DNA of 51,285 nt, taken from positions 1-51,285 of IMG/VR virus record IMGVR_UViG_3300043464_002011; one strand, written 5' to 3'. The DNA comes from a virus. A program made the translations under genes and the position numbers. The notes below the pieces were generated by a model. The model was not told where the DNA came from. It was given only the letters and a program-made list of their open reading frames with translations, and did no database searches. Every line of letters begins with the position of its first letter. Position 1 is the stretch's first letter. Shown here piece after piece: positions 34,463 to 41,343 of the stretch.

Positions 34463-34721
34463 AAAAATAACAAATTTAGATGATGTCCACTCATACGAGG
34501 CTAATCAACTTGTGGAGTGGCTAATTAAAAATGTAGGTCCAGAAGTATTGCAATTGTCCAATACATGGTATCGTGCAGGATATAATTGGGAATTATATTT
34601 AAAATCTGTATTTGACGATGATACTGGGTATGTGATTAAAGAAAATATATATGTGAAATTTGATGCCAGAATAGTTAAAAGAGCGCAAATGACATGGTTT
34701 AAATTAAGGTGGATGGCATGA
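34455..34721 (+). CDS. WF-L[RK]W family protein, GTG start
   Basis: 88 residues from a GTG at 34455, eight bases inside the previous gene. Helix 'ANQLVEWLIKNVGPEV', central 'TWYRAGYNWELYL' strand, ending 'ARIVKRAQMTWFKLRWMA'. There is no nearby in-frame ATG; the next methionine codon, in MTWF, is part of the end motif. Confidence 0.65.
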   Translation: MRRKITNLDDVHSYEANQLVEWLIKNVGPEVLQLSNTWYRAGYNWELYLKSVFDDDTGYVIKENIYVKFDARIVKRAQMTWFKLRWMA

Positions 34722-35041
34722 AACCTATATCAATTACAAAAGAACAATGGAAAAAGTTGTTGTTAGAATTACACAACGATTATCCTCCAAGTGTGCTAGC
34801 ACTCAGAGAAAAAACAAAACGTGTACTTGGGTTTACTCCGCGTGAACATACCGAATGGGTTGATAATCCTAAATATGCAGCGGAATATAAGAGTTACCTG
34901 GAAGCTGAACAGTCTTCATTCAGTTCATTATTTCTGTATGAACCTCAAAGAAAAGAGGCAAAAAAGATGATCAAATTAGATTTTTACGATGAAGCTAAAC
35001 GCACGTTTTTCTTGATTAAATACAGCGAGTTTTTAAAATGA
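34718..35041 (+). CDS. WF-L[RK]W family-like protein
   Basis: 107 residues from the ATG at 34718 (ATGA). The first 60 residues ('ITKEQWKKLLLELHNDYPPSVLALREKTKRVLGFTPREHTEWV') resemble the small conserved phage protein with 'W..L...L...P.....LRe..k..LGFt.R.h..W'. The end 'KMIKLDFYDEAKRTFFLIKYSEFLK' keeps the family motif with FF and KY. It may be a fusion of two modules. Confidence 0.65.
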   Translation: MKPISITKEQWKKLLLELHNDYPPSVLALREKTKRVLGFTPREHTEWVDNPKYAAEYKSYLEAEQSSFSSLFLYEPQRKEAKKMIKLDFYDEAKRTFFLIKYSEFLK

Positions 35042-35184
35042 GAGATTTAATACTAGAACGGATTGCTAACCACTGGGATGAATCCTTGGAAGAAATATTT
35101 GACATACGGGTTACTGATGTGTATAATTTATCAGATGAAGAATTATTCAACCTTTACAACACAATCTTTGAATTAGGAATATAA
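35038..35184 (+). CDS. Small acidic protein, 48 aa
   Basis: 48 residues from the ATG at 35038 (ATGA overlap): MRDLILERIANHWDES.., then 'FDIRVTDVYNLSDEELFNLYNTIF', ending in ELGI. Acidic and helical. 'DV..LSDEEL..L' resembles 'DICDMSDDDILQLI' in the protein at 50706, so they may be related. Short, but placed exactly between neighbours with a one-base gap to the next ATG. Confidence 0.6.
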   Translation: MRDLILERIANHWDESLEEIFDIRVTDVYNLSDEELFNLYNTIFELGI

Positions 35185-35185
35185 T

Positions 35186-35398
35186 ATGAAAATGGTACAG
35201 TGCGGCTTATTCAAACTTCCAGGTTTATCTTTTGATAAAGAGGAAATGACAGACGAATTACGTGACGAAATGATTGAATGGTCGGTTAGTTCAAAATGTG
35301 GTATTTTTATGACTGATCGTCTTTGGAGTTTTAAAAACGAAGGACATCGTGATTTCTTTATTTTGAGATGGACTGATCAGATTAATAAAAAAGCTTGA
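35186..35398 (+). CDS. WF-L[RK]W family protein
   Basis: 70 residues. Helix 'LRDEMIEWSVSSKCG', strand 'DRLWSFKN' and end motif 'NEGHRDFFILRWTDQINKKA', with seven residues after the RWT. Start one base after the previous stop; the next gene begins within its stop (TGATG). Confidence 0.68.
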   Translation: MKMVQCGLFKLPGLSFDKEEMTDELRDEMIEWSVSSKCGIFMTDRLWSFKNEGHRDFFILRWTDQINKKA

Positions 35399-35592
35399 TG
35401 AAATACACAATTCTATGTTCATGTCTATGTGATGACGGGTATGTTTGGTACGCCATTCATACCCTTGATTCAGATATATGGCGGTGGATACGCAATCAAT
35501 CTTCAGAAAAATGGGTTGATACTGCTGGTATATCATCATTTGACATCCGAGAAGATTTATTTACGATATTTGCGATACGATGGTCAGCTTAA
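35398..35592 (+). CDS. WF-L[RK]W family protein
   Basis: 64 residues from the ATG at 35398. Opening 'MKYTILCSCLCDDGYVWYAIHTLDSDIWRWIRNQ' has the aromatic helix ('IWRWI') and three Cys. End motif 'DIREDLFTIFAIRWSA' carries IF in place of WF. Of the same sub-type as 36153 and 37122 ('EELYT..'). Confidence 0.66.
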   Translation: MKYTILCSCLCDDGYVWYAIHTLDSDIWRWIRNQSSEKWVDTAGISSFDIREDLFTIFAIRWSA

Positions 35593-35603
35593 ATTGAGAT
35601 TTT

Positions 35604-35735
35604 ATGAAAAAGAGTATTAAATTAAACACGTCGCAATATGAGCGATTGATATCTCTACGGGATCATGAAAAGCCGTCATTGACAATGACTGCCTATGTTA
35701 AAGAACGGTTTACTTGGTTTATGTTACACGTGTGA
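35604..35735 (+). CDS. Short WF-family relative, 43 aa
   Basis: 43 residues from the ATG at 35604: MKKSIKLNTSQYERLISLRD.. and an end 'MTAYVKERFTWFMLHV'. It keeps TWFML but then ends LHV instead of LRW. The N-terminal half resembles a short helix with 'S.YERLI.LRD'. Possibly a remnant or minimal member. Shine-Dalgarno TTGAG before the ATG. Confidence 0.55.
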   Translation: MKKSIKLNTSQYERLISLRDHEKPSLTMTAYVKERFTWFMLHV

Positions 35736-35739
35736 TAAT

Positions 35740-35958
35740 ATGATTACTAAAGCGATATATGAACTGCCAGATAAAGCAAGACATTCAATTCAAGAATTTT
35801 ATTACGCCAATGCTGATCTCCTCACTCACGAATATATGGAATTGTTTCACAAAACATTTAGATGCACTACTGAGGAAATTTCATTTGGTGAATGGACATT
35901 GACGTTCAAAGATGAGGATTACACCTGGTTTATTTTAAAATGGGGATCTCATGGTTAG
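35740..35958 (+). CDS. WF-L[RK]W family protein
   Basis: 72 residues from the ATG at 35740. Middle 'SIQEFYYANADLLTHEYMELFHKTFRCTTEEISFGEW' and end 'LTFKDEDYTWFILKWGSHG'. Close relative of the next gene, which shares 'F..T[FY]RCT..EI' and 'DE[DN]YTWF[IV]LKWG'; this looks like a local duplication. Confidence 0.7.
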   Translation: MITKAIYELPDKARHSIQEFYYANADLLTHEYMELFHKTFRCTTEEISFGEWTLTFKDEDYTWFILKWGSHG

Positions 35959-36163
35959 ACTTAAATTGAATAATCATACTATATGGCCTATTTTGAATCG
36001 ATATTTCATAGAACACAAAGGATTATCCGATGGTAAGTTCATTGATCAGTTTGAAACTACTTACAGATGTACTGTCATTGAAATTGATGGGTTTTACGAA
36101 ATCGAATTTACGGATGAAAATTATACATGGTTTGTATTGAAATGGGGATACCATGACCAATAA
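35951..36163 (+). CDS. WF-L[RK]W family protein, duplicate of previous
   Basis: 70 residues, eight-base overlap. 'FIDQFETTYRCTVIEIDGFYEIEFTDENYTWFVLKWGYHDQ' aligns with the previous protein over its last 45 residues. The AATGGGGAT coding for the previous KWG supplies the Shine-Dalgarno. Confidence 0.7.
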   Translation: MVRLKLNNHTIWPILNRYFIEHKGLSDGKFIDQFETTYRCTVIEIDGFYEIEFTDENYTWFVLKWGYHDQ

Positions 36164-36392
36164 AATAATCAGACCAATTGTTGCTAGTAATAAGAAATTC
36201 AATATGTATGAGATTGAAACCGATAAGAATAATAACAAATGGTACTATTTACGCATATATTCAGCAGAAATACGTAGATGGGTTAAAACTTGTAATGTGT
36301 CATTATGGAAGAGGACCGAATGCATGACTATTGTTGATTATGCTATTAAAGAAGAACTATACACAATGTTTGTGTTGAAATGGGAAGCATAA
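36153..36392 (+). CDS. WF-L[RK]W family protein
   Basis: 79 residues. 'WYYLRIYSAEIRRWVKTCNVSLWKRTEC' and end 'AIKEELYTMFVLKWEA'. Same sub-type as 35398, 36842 and 37122 ('EI.RWVK', 'EELYT'). Confidence 0.66.
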   Translation: MTNKIIRPIVASNKKFNMYEIETDKNNNKWYYLRIYSAEIRRWVKTCNVSLWKRTECMTIVDYAIKEELYTMFVLKWEA

Positions 36393-36664
36393 TGCATACC
36401 CATTATACCCTTTTACAAAAATCAAAGAATTTTACACTTTTGCATTGTTGTGTTAAAAATAAAGAGTATTGGGCGGTTTCATTAACACCAACTGCAAAGG
36501 TTTGGTTATCTGAAAAAGAAATAGCAGATATTAAAGAGTTTTTTATATGTAATTCGTTAGTTAATTCATTGGGTCCAATGTCATGGAAGGTAGAATCGGA
36601 AGAATCAGCTCGGGCAATGTATAATTGGGTTAATATAAAATGGTCTGGATATGATGAAAATTGA
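36392..36664 (+). CDS. WF-L[RK]W family protein
   Basis: 90 residues from the ATG at 36392 (TAATG). 'YWAVSLTPTAKVWLSEKEIADIKEFFICNSLVNSLGPMSWKV' and end 'SEESARAMYNWVNIKWSGYDEN', where WV stands for WF and five residues follow the WS. Confidence 0.62.
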   Translation: MHTHYTLLQKSKNFTLLHCCVKNKEYWAVSLTPTAKVWLSEKEIADIKEFFICNSLVNSLGPMSWKVESEESARAMYNWVNIKWSGYDEN

Positions 36665-36845
36665 AACACAGCAACTTATAGAGTACCATGGATTACGAAT
36701 TCGCAATTCACCCGGTGAAAAGTATGATTGGTGCGCCAAGAACTTTGGAAATCTTGGTACTAGATGGTTCATTAAAAATAATTATATCTATTTCAAAAAT
36801 GAAGCAGATTTTTCATGGTATGTATTAATGTGGGGGGATAAATGA
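36651..36845 (+). CDS. WF-L[RK]W family protein
   Basis: 64 residues; two adjacent ATGs (36651 and 36654) make the exact start uncertain. Helix 'EKYDWCAKNFGNLGTRW', strand 'FIKNNYIYF' and end 'KNEADFSWYVLMWGDK'. A very clean example of the helix-strand-strand layout. Confidence 0.68.
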   Translation: MMKIETQQLIEYHGLRIRNSPGEKYDWCAKNFGNLGTRWFIKNNYIYFKNEADFSWYVLMWGDK

Positions 36846-37111
36846 ATGAAATAATGTGTGTACATGAGTTTATAATATCCAATCTTTCATACATGTACCC
36901 AGCCACTATGAACGGTCCAGATTATGACCCATATAACGAAATACTCGACAAATTCTATGAATCAGAAATTGGGCGATGGGTGAAACGACGAAGTAAATCA
37001 ATTAGGGTTTTAGGAGTCGCCGATTATGCATTTGATTGCAACAGATACCAAGTAATGGCAGAATTATCGGAAACTGACAAAACTTGGTTTTTATTGAAAT
37101 GGGGAAAGTAA
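36842..37111 (+). CDS. WF-L[RK]W family protein
   Basis: 89 residues, ATGA overlap. 'ESEIGRWVKRRSKSIRVLGVADYAFDCNRYQV' and end 'ELSETDKTWFLLKWGK'. The 'GRWVK' and 'VADYA' phrases link it to 36153 ('RRWVK', 'IVDYA'). Confidence 0.68.
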   Translation: MNEIMCVHEFIISNLSYMYPATMNGPDYDPYNEILDKFYESEIGRWVKRRSKSIRVLGVADYAFDCNRYQVMAELSETDKTWFLLKWGK

Positions 37112-37121
37112 TGGGGATTAT

Positions 37122-37328
37122 ATGTTCACAGTAGTAGATAAGCATTATAACAGCTTAATGAATGATTATTGGTATCGTATAGACGTCCAGGATCATAAAT
37201 TGATACACTGGATAGTAAAACAACCACAAAGACTATGGTATCATATTGAACATTCTAATCACGGGGTTTCATATACTATCAATGAAGAATTATATACCGT
37301 ACTTCAACTTACATGGGGAGACCAATGA
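37122..37328 (+). CDS. WF-L[RK]W family protein
   Basis: 68 residues, starting ten bases after the previous stop with GGGGATT as Shine-Dalgarno. 'YWYRIDVQDHKLIHWIVKQPQRLWYHIE' and end 'TINEELYTVLQLTWGDQ' (VL for WF, LTW for LRW). ACATGGGGAGACC, coding for TWGDQ, gives the ribosome site for the thioesterase. Confidence 0.63.
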   Translation: MFTVVDKHYNSLMNDYWYRIDVQDHKLIHWIVKQPQRLWYHIEHSNHGVSYTINEELYTVLQLTWGDQ

Positions 37329-37678
37329 AACAACACAAATTAGTTTTACAAAGCCATTTAAACCATTACGGGTTTCTTTTTGGCGGCGAGATGTTAAAGT
37401 GGATCGATACCGTTGGATATGTTGCAGTCAATGTTGAATTTCCAGGACACGAATTTGTCACAGTTGGATTGAACCAGGTTGTATTTCATAAAAGTATGCC
37501 AGCGGGTTCTATCCTTGAATTTGACACAAAGTTGATAAAAAAAGGCACGACATCAGCGACTTTCAACATTGATGTATTCTGTTTAAACAGAAATAATGAA
37601 TTAGTATTCACAACAGAAATCACATTTGTAGCAATTGATAAAGACGGTAATAAAACACCAATCAAGGACACACCATGA
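37325..37678 (+). CDS. Hotdog-fold acyl-CoA thioesterase
   Basis: 117 residues from the ATG at 37325 (ATGA overlap). 'LNHYGFLFGGEMLKWIDTVGYVAVNVEFPGHEFVTVGLNQVVFHKSMPAGSILEFDTKLIKKGTTSATFNIDVF' has the complete hotdog signature: the 'N..G.lfGG..l.W.D..g' helix with its Asp, 'vTv.l..v.F..p...G' and 'G.tS...'. It resembles YciA-type acyl-CoA hydrolases. Thioesterases of this kind are known in T4-like marine phages. Substrate not predictable. Confidence 0.85.
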   Translation: MKQHKLVLQSHLNHYGFLFGGEMLKWIDTVGYVAVNVEFPGHEFVTVGLNQVVFHKSMPAGSILEFDTKLIKKGTTSATFNIDVFCLNRNNELVFTTEITFVAIDKDGNKTPIKDTP

Positions 37679-37944
37679 CATTTATTCAAAAACATTTACA
37701 TCACGGTTTTCTAATGCAAGCTTTTGGCTTCAAATCAGCAGCTGGTTATCCAGTTCTTATCGATTATGAAAAATGCACCGATGACAAGATTGTTGGGTAT
37801 GTGTGCTTTGACTGTTATAATATGCCTTTAGAATGGGATATTAACGGTAGACCATTAAAATTACCATTACATCAAGGTCTGGGATTAGTACCAATCCGAA
37901 AAGTCGAAAGTTATGAAGTAATCCCAATTGAAGAACGAGTATAA
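37675..37944 (+). CDS. Conserved phage hypothetical protein
   Basis: 89 residues, ATGA overlap with the thioesterase. MTFIQKHLHHGFLMQAFGFKSAAG.., middle 'VGYVCFDCYNMPLEWDINGRPLKLPLHQGLGLVPI', and a last part rich in Glu. Two Cys in CFDC could bind a metal. No domain recognised. Confidence 0.6.
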   Translation: MTFIQKHLHHGFLMQAFGFKSAAGYPVLIDYEKCTDDKIVGYVCFDCYNMPLEWDINGRPLKLPLHQGLGLVPIRKVESYEVIPIEERV

Positions 37945-37951
37945 CGATTGA

Positions 37952-37985
37952 ATTCCTCCTACCAATAAATAATGATAGGAGGAAT
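37952..37985 (+). promoter_or_regulatory. Late-promoter / Shine-Dalgarno-sequestering hairpin switch
   Basis: ATTCCTCCTA (37952-37961) and TAGGAGGAAT (37976-37985) form a perfect 10-bp stem that contains the whole Shine-Dalgarno AGGAGG. The 14-base loop carries AATAAATA (37964-37971). A late transcript would start near 37978 and lack the left arm, leaving the ribosome site free. Read-through early transcripts would be closed. Confidence 0.7.
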
Positions 37986-37988
37986 ATC

Positions 37989-38183
37989 ATGACCGAAGAT
38001 GAATTCAAAACCAAATACCCAGATCATGTCCATTGCATTTGTGTTGAACGAACCGAAGATGATTTAAAGTGGGTGGTTAAATTAGCTACTATTTTAAGAC
38101 ATATTGGGTGTAGAGTATTCAGGGAATATGCAATACAGAATAATCCTAAATCTTCAATTCCCATTTTATCAATCGAGCCGTAA
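37989..38183 (+). pseudogene. 5' part of a small gene interrupted by a TnpB element
   Basis: 64 residues remain: MTEDEFKTKYPDHVHCICVERTEDDLKWVVKLATILRHIGCRVFREYAIQNN.., ending SIEP then TAA, with the first bases of the insertion following at once. Removing about 1278 bases (38181/82 to 39459/60) continues the same frame as 'FTEQDHANKFNELVEYVKNEKNTR' to TAA at 39531. The full protein would be about 88 residues. The shortened protein could still be made under the hairpin switch. Function unknown. Confidence 0.65.
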
Positions 38184-39460
38184 TACCCTGTCTTTTAAGG
38201 CGGGGATGAAAGGCGAATTATATACCCAAAATTTAATCATGTCAAGCAATTACCACTAAATAACTAATGCAAAACCTGAAATATAAATATCGATTGTACC
38301 CATCACAGGAACAGATCCAATTATTAAACCAAGTAGTTGGTAACAATCGCTATGTCTGGAATCATTTCTTAAATCAAGAAATGCAACAATACCAGATCGA
38401 TAACAAGTTCAGGTTTTTCAATAAAAACAGTGCAGATTTAACCAGTTTGAAAAAAGCTACTGAATGGTTGCAATCTTCACCATCAACGAGCTTACAACAA
38501 ACTATCCGCTATCTTGATGTGGCATTGAAAGCTAGTTTTAAAAAGAATTCTAAAGCTACTAAAGGATTTCCAAAGTTTAAAAAGAAACGAAACTTTTCCG
38601 GATCATTTACTCTAGCTATGGTCAATTCTGATAGAAACTGTGATTTCAATTCAGGTAAATTTAAAATACCTAATATCGGATGGATTAAATGCCGTTATCA
38701 TAGGGCATTACCTAGTGATTTCAAGACATGTCAAATAAAACAAGAAGCCCATAATTGGTTTGTTGTAGTTACATGTACAAAACCAAAATTACCTACGAGA
38801 ACTACTACTACTAATTCAGTTGGTATTGACATCAATTCATCTGAATACGTGTTAAGTAATGGCATTCGTTACCTAATTCCTAAATTTCTTCGTGAAAACC
38901 AAGCGAAAATTAAGAAATTACAACGAAAGCTATCTCGTAAGAAAAAAGGCAGTCATAATTACTTGAAAGCTCAGTTGAAGTTAGCTAAAATTAATTATCG
39001 TGTTAAACTAAAACGATTAGATTACTTTCATAAACTTTCTCGTCAGCTTGTCGATGATTATGATGTCATTTCATTAGAAGATTTAAATGTCAAATCAATA
39101 CAACAATGGAATGGTCATATAATCAAAGATAACGGATTTGCTATGCTTCGACAGTTTATTGAATATAAGTCTGAATTATACGGTGGTAAAACGGTAATAA
39201 TTGACCGTTATTACCCGTCTAGTAAGACTTGTTCAAACTGTGGTAGTATACAAGACATCGAGTTATCAAGTAGAACATATGACTGCAAGTCATGTGGAGA
39301 AGTAATAGATCGCGACTTAAATGCCGCGATTAATATTGATAGGGCAGGAACTGCCCGACTTAATGCCTGTGGAGATCCCCGGTATGATCAATTAGTAATG
39401 ATTGGTCAATTACTAGGTATCAATGAATCAGGAAGCCTCGTCCTTTAGGGCGAGTTAGTT
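38184..39460 (+). mobile_element. TnpB-only IS200/IS605-type element (IS1341-like)
   Basis: Left end: imperfect hairpin CCCTGTC-TTTTAA-GGCGGGG at about 38185-38204. Right end: hairpin CTCGTCC-TTTA-GGGCGAG at 39437-39454, within the conserved 'GAATCAGGAAGCC..' end common in the family. No tnpA is present, so it depends on a transposase elsewhere. The exact edges are within a few bases because such elements make no target duplication. Confidence 0.75.
38267..39448 (+). CDS. tnpB: TnpB RNA-guided endonuclease, apparently intact
   Basis: 393 residues, full length. The N-terminal helix-turn-helix and wedge region begins 'YKYRLYPSQEQIQLLNQVVGNNRYVWN'. RuvC-I Asp188 ('GIDINSSEYVLSNG'), RuvC-II Glu271 ('ISLEDLNV'), zinc ribbon Cys322/325/340/343 ('CSNCGS', 'CKSCGE') and RuvC-III Asp350 ('DRDLNAAINI') are all present. 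TnpB cuts DNA guided by an omega RNA made from its own 3' end and the flanking sequence. TAAATA followed by ACTA precedes the ATG. Confidence 0.9.
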   Translation: MQNLKYKYRLYPSQEQIQLLNQVVGNNRYVWNHFLNQEMQQYQIDNKFRFFNKNSADLTSLKKATEWLQSSPSTSLQQTIRYLDVALKASFKKNSKATKGFPKFKKKRNFSGSFTLAMVNSDRNCDFNSGKFKIPNIGWIKCRYHRALPSDFKTCQIKQEAHNWFVVVTCTKPKLPTRTTTTNSVGIDINSSEYVLSNGIRYLIPKFLRENQAKIKKLQRKLSRKKKGSHNYLKAQLKLAKINYRVKLKRLDYFHKLSRQLVDDYDVISLEDLNVKSIQQWNGHIIKDNGFAMLRQFIEYKSELYGGKTVIIDRYYPSSKTCSNCGSIQDIELSSRTYDCKSCGEVIDRDLNAAINIDRAGTARLNACGDPRYDQLVMIGQLLGINESGSLVL

Positions 39461-39480
39461 CACAGAACAAGATCACGCGA
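39330..39480 (+). ncRNA. Probable omega (right-end) RNA of the TnpB element
   Basis: In this family the guide RNA comes from the tnpB 3' end plus the right-end hairpin, and the guide is the first 15-20 bases outside the element, here from about 39461. The hairpin at 39437-39454 is clear. The 5' boundary is a guess. Confidence 0.45.
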
Positions 39481-39533
39481 ACAAGTTTAACGAACTAGTG
39501 GAGTATGTGAAAAATGAAAAAAATACGCGATAA
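39459..39533 (+). pseudogene. 3' part of the gene interrupted by TnpB
   Basis: Frame TTC ACA GAA CAA .. to TAA at 39531-39533 encodes 'FTEQDHANKFNELVEYVKNEKN'. It has no start of its own. It is in phase with the 5' part at 37989, and it overlaps the next gene's ATG at 39514 by 20 bases, as intact neighbours do. That supports its being a former gene end. Confidence 0.6.
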
Positions 39534-39714
39534 CATTGTAACCATACATTTTACATTCGCAAAAGAAATCATGATCTTTATCAGGGAATTACGTGATATC
39601 GGATTAATTCAAGGCATTGATTTTGATTTTGAAATAAAATCCTATCCACAAAGAGCATGTTTTTATTTTAAACGCCCTGAACATGCAACTTTCTACCGAC
39701 TCAAATTGTCATAA
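39514..39714 (+). CDS. WF-L[RK]W family protein (divergent)
   Basis: 66 residues, MKKIRDNIVTIHFTFAKEIMIFIREL.. The end 'ACFYFKRPEHATFYRLKLS' has the family strand-helix-strand shape with FY for WF and LKLS for LRWS. Shine-Dalgarno GGAG lies 12 bases before the ATG, within the end of the interrupted gene. Confidence 0.6.
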   Translation: MKKIRDNIVTIHFTFAKEIMIFIRELRDIGLIQGIDFDFEIKSYPQRACFYFKRPEHATFYRLKLS

Positions 39715-39743
39715 TTGACATTCTTAATTCAATTTGATATAAT
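39715..39743 (+). promoter_or_regulatory. Perfect sigma-70 promoter
   Basis: TTGACA at 39715-39720, 17 bases, TATAAT at 39738-39743. Transcription start near 39750, then GGAG before the ATG at 39770. Renews early transcription after the TnpB insertion. Confidence 0.8.
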
Positions 39744-39769
39744 GAATTTTTATCATTTTGGAGTTAAGA

Positions 39770-40228
39770 ATGTCAATCACCTTTTATACCAAACAAGGCA
39801 GAAGATACAAGCCAGTCAGCGAGTATGATGATAAACTACTGAGTTCATACCCAGATGGAGCACATTTGGTTGTTTGCAAGCCTGGTTCTACTAGTACAAA
39901 ATACAATGTTGACCCAGCTTTTGCACCAATGATTGCAGCTGGCAGATATGCTATCGATAAATTAGCCACCGCTATTGTAGAAGGCACTATTGCTAGACCA
40001 TCTATAACATTAAACACTGAGCAACAAGCTGCATGGGATGCTTTTGTCGCAACCATGAAAAAAGAAGATATTTCAATGATATCTTACCCGAGTGCAGCCC
40101 AAGCAGCAGAGACCATCATGAAAGATCTAGAACAACAAACTGCTCAACTGTTAGAGAACCCAGCTGTGAAAATCAGCTACGACAACTTTCAACTTTTATC
40201 AAAACTTACATTGGAGAAACAAAAATGA
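39770..40228 (+). CDS. Conserved phage hypothetical protein, 152 aa
   Basis: 152 residues from the ATG at 39770 (GGAG at 39760; a TTG four codons earlier is less likely). 'MSITFYTKQGRRYKPVSEYDDKLLSSYPDGAHLVVCKPGSTSTKYNVDPAFAPMIAA' is a small beta domain, followed by helices ('NTEQQAAWDAFVATMKKE', 'AAQAAETIMKDLEQQTAQLLENPAVK'). Proteins with 'YP.G.hLv...PG....ky.v.P..A..lAA' are common in large phages. Role unknown. Ends with ATGA into the next gene. Confidence 0.7.
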   Translation: MSITFYTKQGRRYKPVSEYDDKLLSSYPDGAHLVVCKPGSTSTKYNVDPAFAPMIAAGRYAIDKLATAIVEGTIARPSITLNTEQQAAWDAFVATMKKEDISMISYPSAAQAAETIMKDLEQQTAQLLENPAVKISYDNFQLLSKLTLEKQK

Positions 40229-40572
40229 TGATACTTGCAGTTATTATTGCATTCGTAATTGGGTTACTTATTGGTGGATATATCTTTTTCTGGTTAACTG
40301 TGACAGCTTATTCAATGAATAAACAAGATGTTATTGATGCTTTAGATAAATCGATCAGTATAGATGATGATGAAAACCCAATCAGTGCAAAACCCACCGC
40401 AAATGCAATTGAAATCTTAATTGAGCAGCATGGTGCAAAATTTATTGGATGGGCAGCTGAATCGGATATGTTTGTTTCTCAGGGTAATACAATTGAAGAA
40501 GTTTTAAAATATGCAAGCGAACGATTTCCTGGTACTGAATTTACATATCGATTAGCTGAATCTAAAAAATAA
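40225..40572 (+). CDS. Membrane-anchored small protein with HicB-like domain
   Basis: 115 residues from the ATG at 40225. One N-terminal transmembrane helix (MILAVIIAFVIGLLIGGYIFFWLTV), a linker, then 'EILIEQHGAKFIGWAAESDMFVSQGNTIEEVLKYASERFPGTEFTY'. The last part resembles the HicB-type beta-alpha fold ('..f.A.g.t.EE.l..a...fP...f'). Paralogue of 41344-41664. The domain is probably cytoplasmic. Confidence 0.7.
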   Translation: MMILAVIIAFVIGLLIGGYIFFWLTVTAYSMNKQDVIDALDKSISIDDDENPISAKPTANAIEILIEQHGAKFIGWAAESDMFVSQGNTIEEVLKYASERFPGTEFTYRLAESKK

Positions 40573-40805
40573 TGCAAGTTCATACAGAAGAATATGTTTA
40601 TCAGGCTTTACTCTATCATGATGATAGAATAAAGCTTTATGATAGATATGGTGAAGACGAGGTGTTCCAAGATATGTTTGAATGGTGTGATACAACGTTT
40701 GGTGAACTAATGTGGTACAATTCGTATGCAGAGATTGATGATTGTGATATTTTCGCCTTCAGAAAAGCAGAGCACAGGAATTGGTTTGTAATCAAGTGGT
40801 CATGA
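40572..40805 (+). CDS. WF-L[RK]W family protein
   Basis: 77 residues (TAATG overlap). Helix 'FQDMFEWCDTTFGELMWY' and end 'IFAFRKAEHRNWFVIKWS', one of the clearest members. The AAGTGGTC coding for KWS precedes the next ATG by a few bases. Confidence 0.72.
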   Translation: MQVHTEEYVYQALLYHDDRIKLYDRYGEDEVFQDMFEWCDTTFGELMWYNSYAEIDDCDIFAFRKAEHRNWFVIKWS

Positions 40806-41002
40806 CTAAAATTAAAATATCCAAACGTAATTATGTTGAAGTCTATCAATGGATGACTAAAAAATTCGGTTATCACAATGACGGTGCAAACTGGATGATT
40901 GTTACCTATGCAAAATTAAGTCCAGAAACAGACGAAACTTATCTTGAAATTTACCAAGGTGATCCAGTAAAAATAACATTAGCCATCATCAGATGGAGTT
41001 GA
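40802..41002 (+). CDS. WF-L[RK]W family protein
   Basis: 66 residues from the ATG at 40802 (ATGA). Helix 'YVEVYQWMTKKFGYHNDGANWMI' and end 'YQGDPVKITLAIIRWS' (LA for WF). GATGGAG, coding for RWS, is the Shine-Dalgarno for the next gene. Confidence 0.66.
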   Translation: MTKIKISKRNYVEVYQWMTKKFGYHNDGANWMIVTYAKLSPETDETYLEIYQGDPVKITLAIIRWS

Positions 41003-41005
41003 AAA

Positions 41006-41281
41006 ATGAAAGTAATTAAATTAGACAAACGATATACAATGTCCAACTTTGGATTCACGCATGCTATCCAATTCGATGACTATAAATCTGCTGTTGGAAA
41101 AATAGCAAGATTTTTGTCATCCAAATATGGCCCTGAGCCATATACTCATCTACAAAAAATACATCATCCATGGACTTGTGACAGCAAGTATATAAACAAA
41201 AAGCTCCGATGTCGGATCTTTGTTAAAAATGAAACAGTTATCACACTAGCTTTACTGAGTGTAGATCTTACCAATCCGTAA
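41006..41281 (+). CDS. Last gene of the plus cluster, KLDKRYT type
   Basis: 91 residues, MKVIKLDKRYTMSNFGF.., sharing 'I.KLDKRYT' with the first gene of the cluster (31133). Helix 'AVGKIARFLSSKYGPEP', end 'RIFVKNETVITLALLSVDLTNP', a weak form of the family motif. An intrinsic terminator follows. Confidence 0.63.
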   Translation: MKVIKLDKRYTMSNFGFTHAIQFDDYKSAVGKIARFLSSKYGPEPYTHLQKIHHPWTCDSKYINKKLRCRIFVKNETVITLALLSVDLTNP

Positions 41282-41286
41282 TTTAC

Positions 41287-41309
41287 AAAACCCTCTTCGG
41301 AGGGTTTTT
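41287..41309 (+). terminator. Intrinsic terminator
   Basis: CCCTC-TTCG-GAGGG stem with flanking A and T runs (TTTTT). Closes the plus-strand small-gene cluster. Confidence 0.85.
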
Positions 41310-41343
41310 CTTTGACTAAATATTATAAACGGAGGATATATCC

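Noticed and set aside
38282-38289. Perfect TATAAATA inside the 5' end of tnpB
   Set aside because: It codes for the conserved YKY residues of TnpB and there is no start codon at suitable distance; treated as chance.
40033-40224. N-terminal extension of the 40225 protein by 64 residues
   Set aside because: It lies inside the preceding gene in another frame, has low-quality sequence, and the ATG at 40225 has an ATGA overlap and begins the membrane helix.
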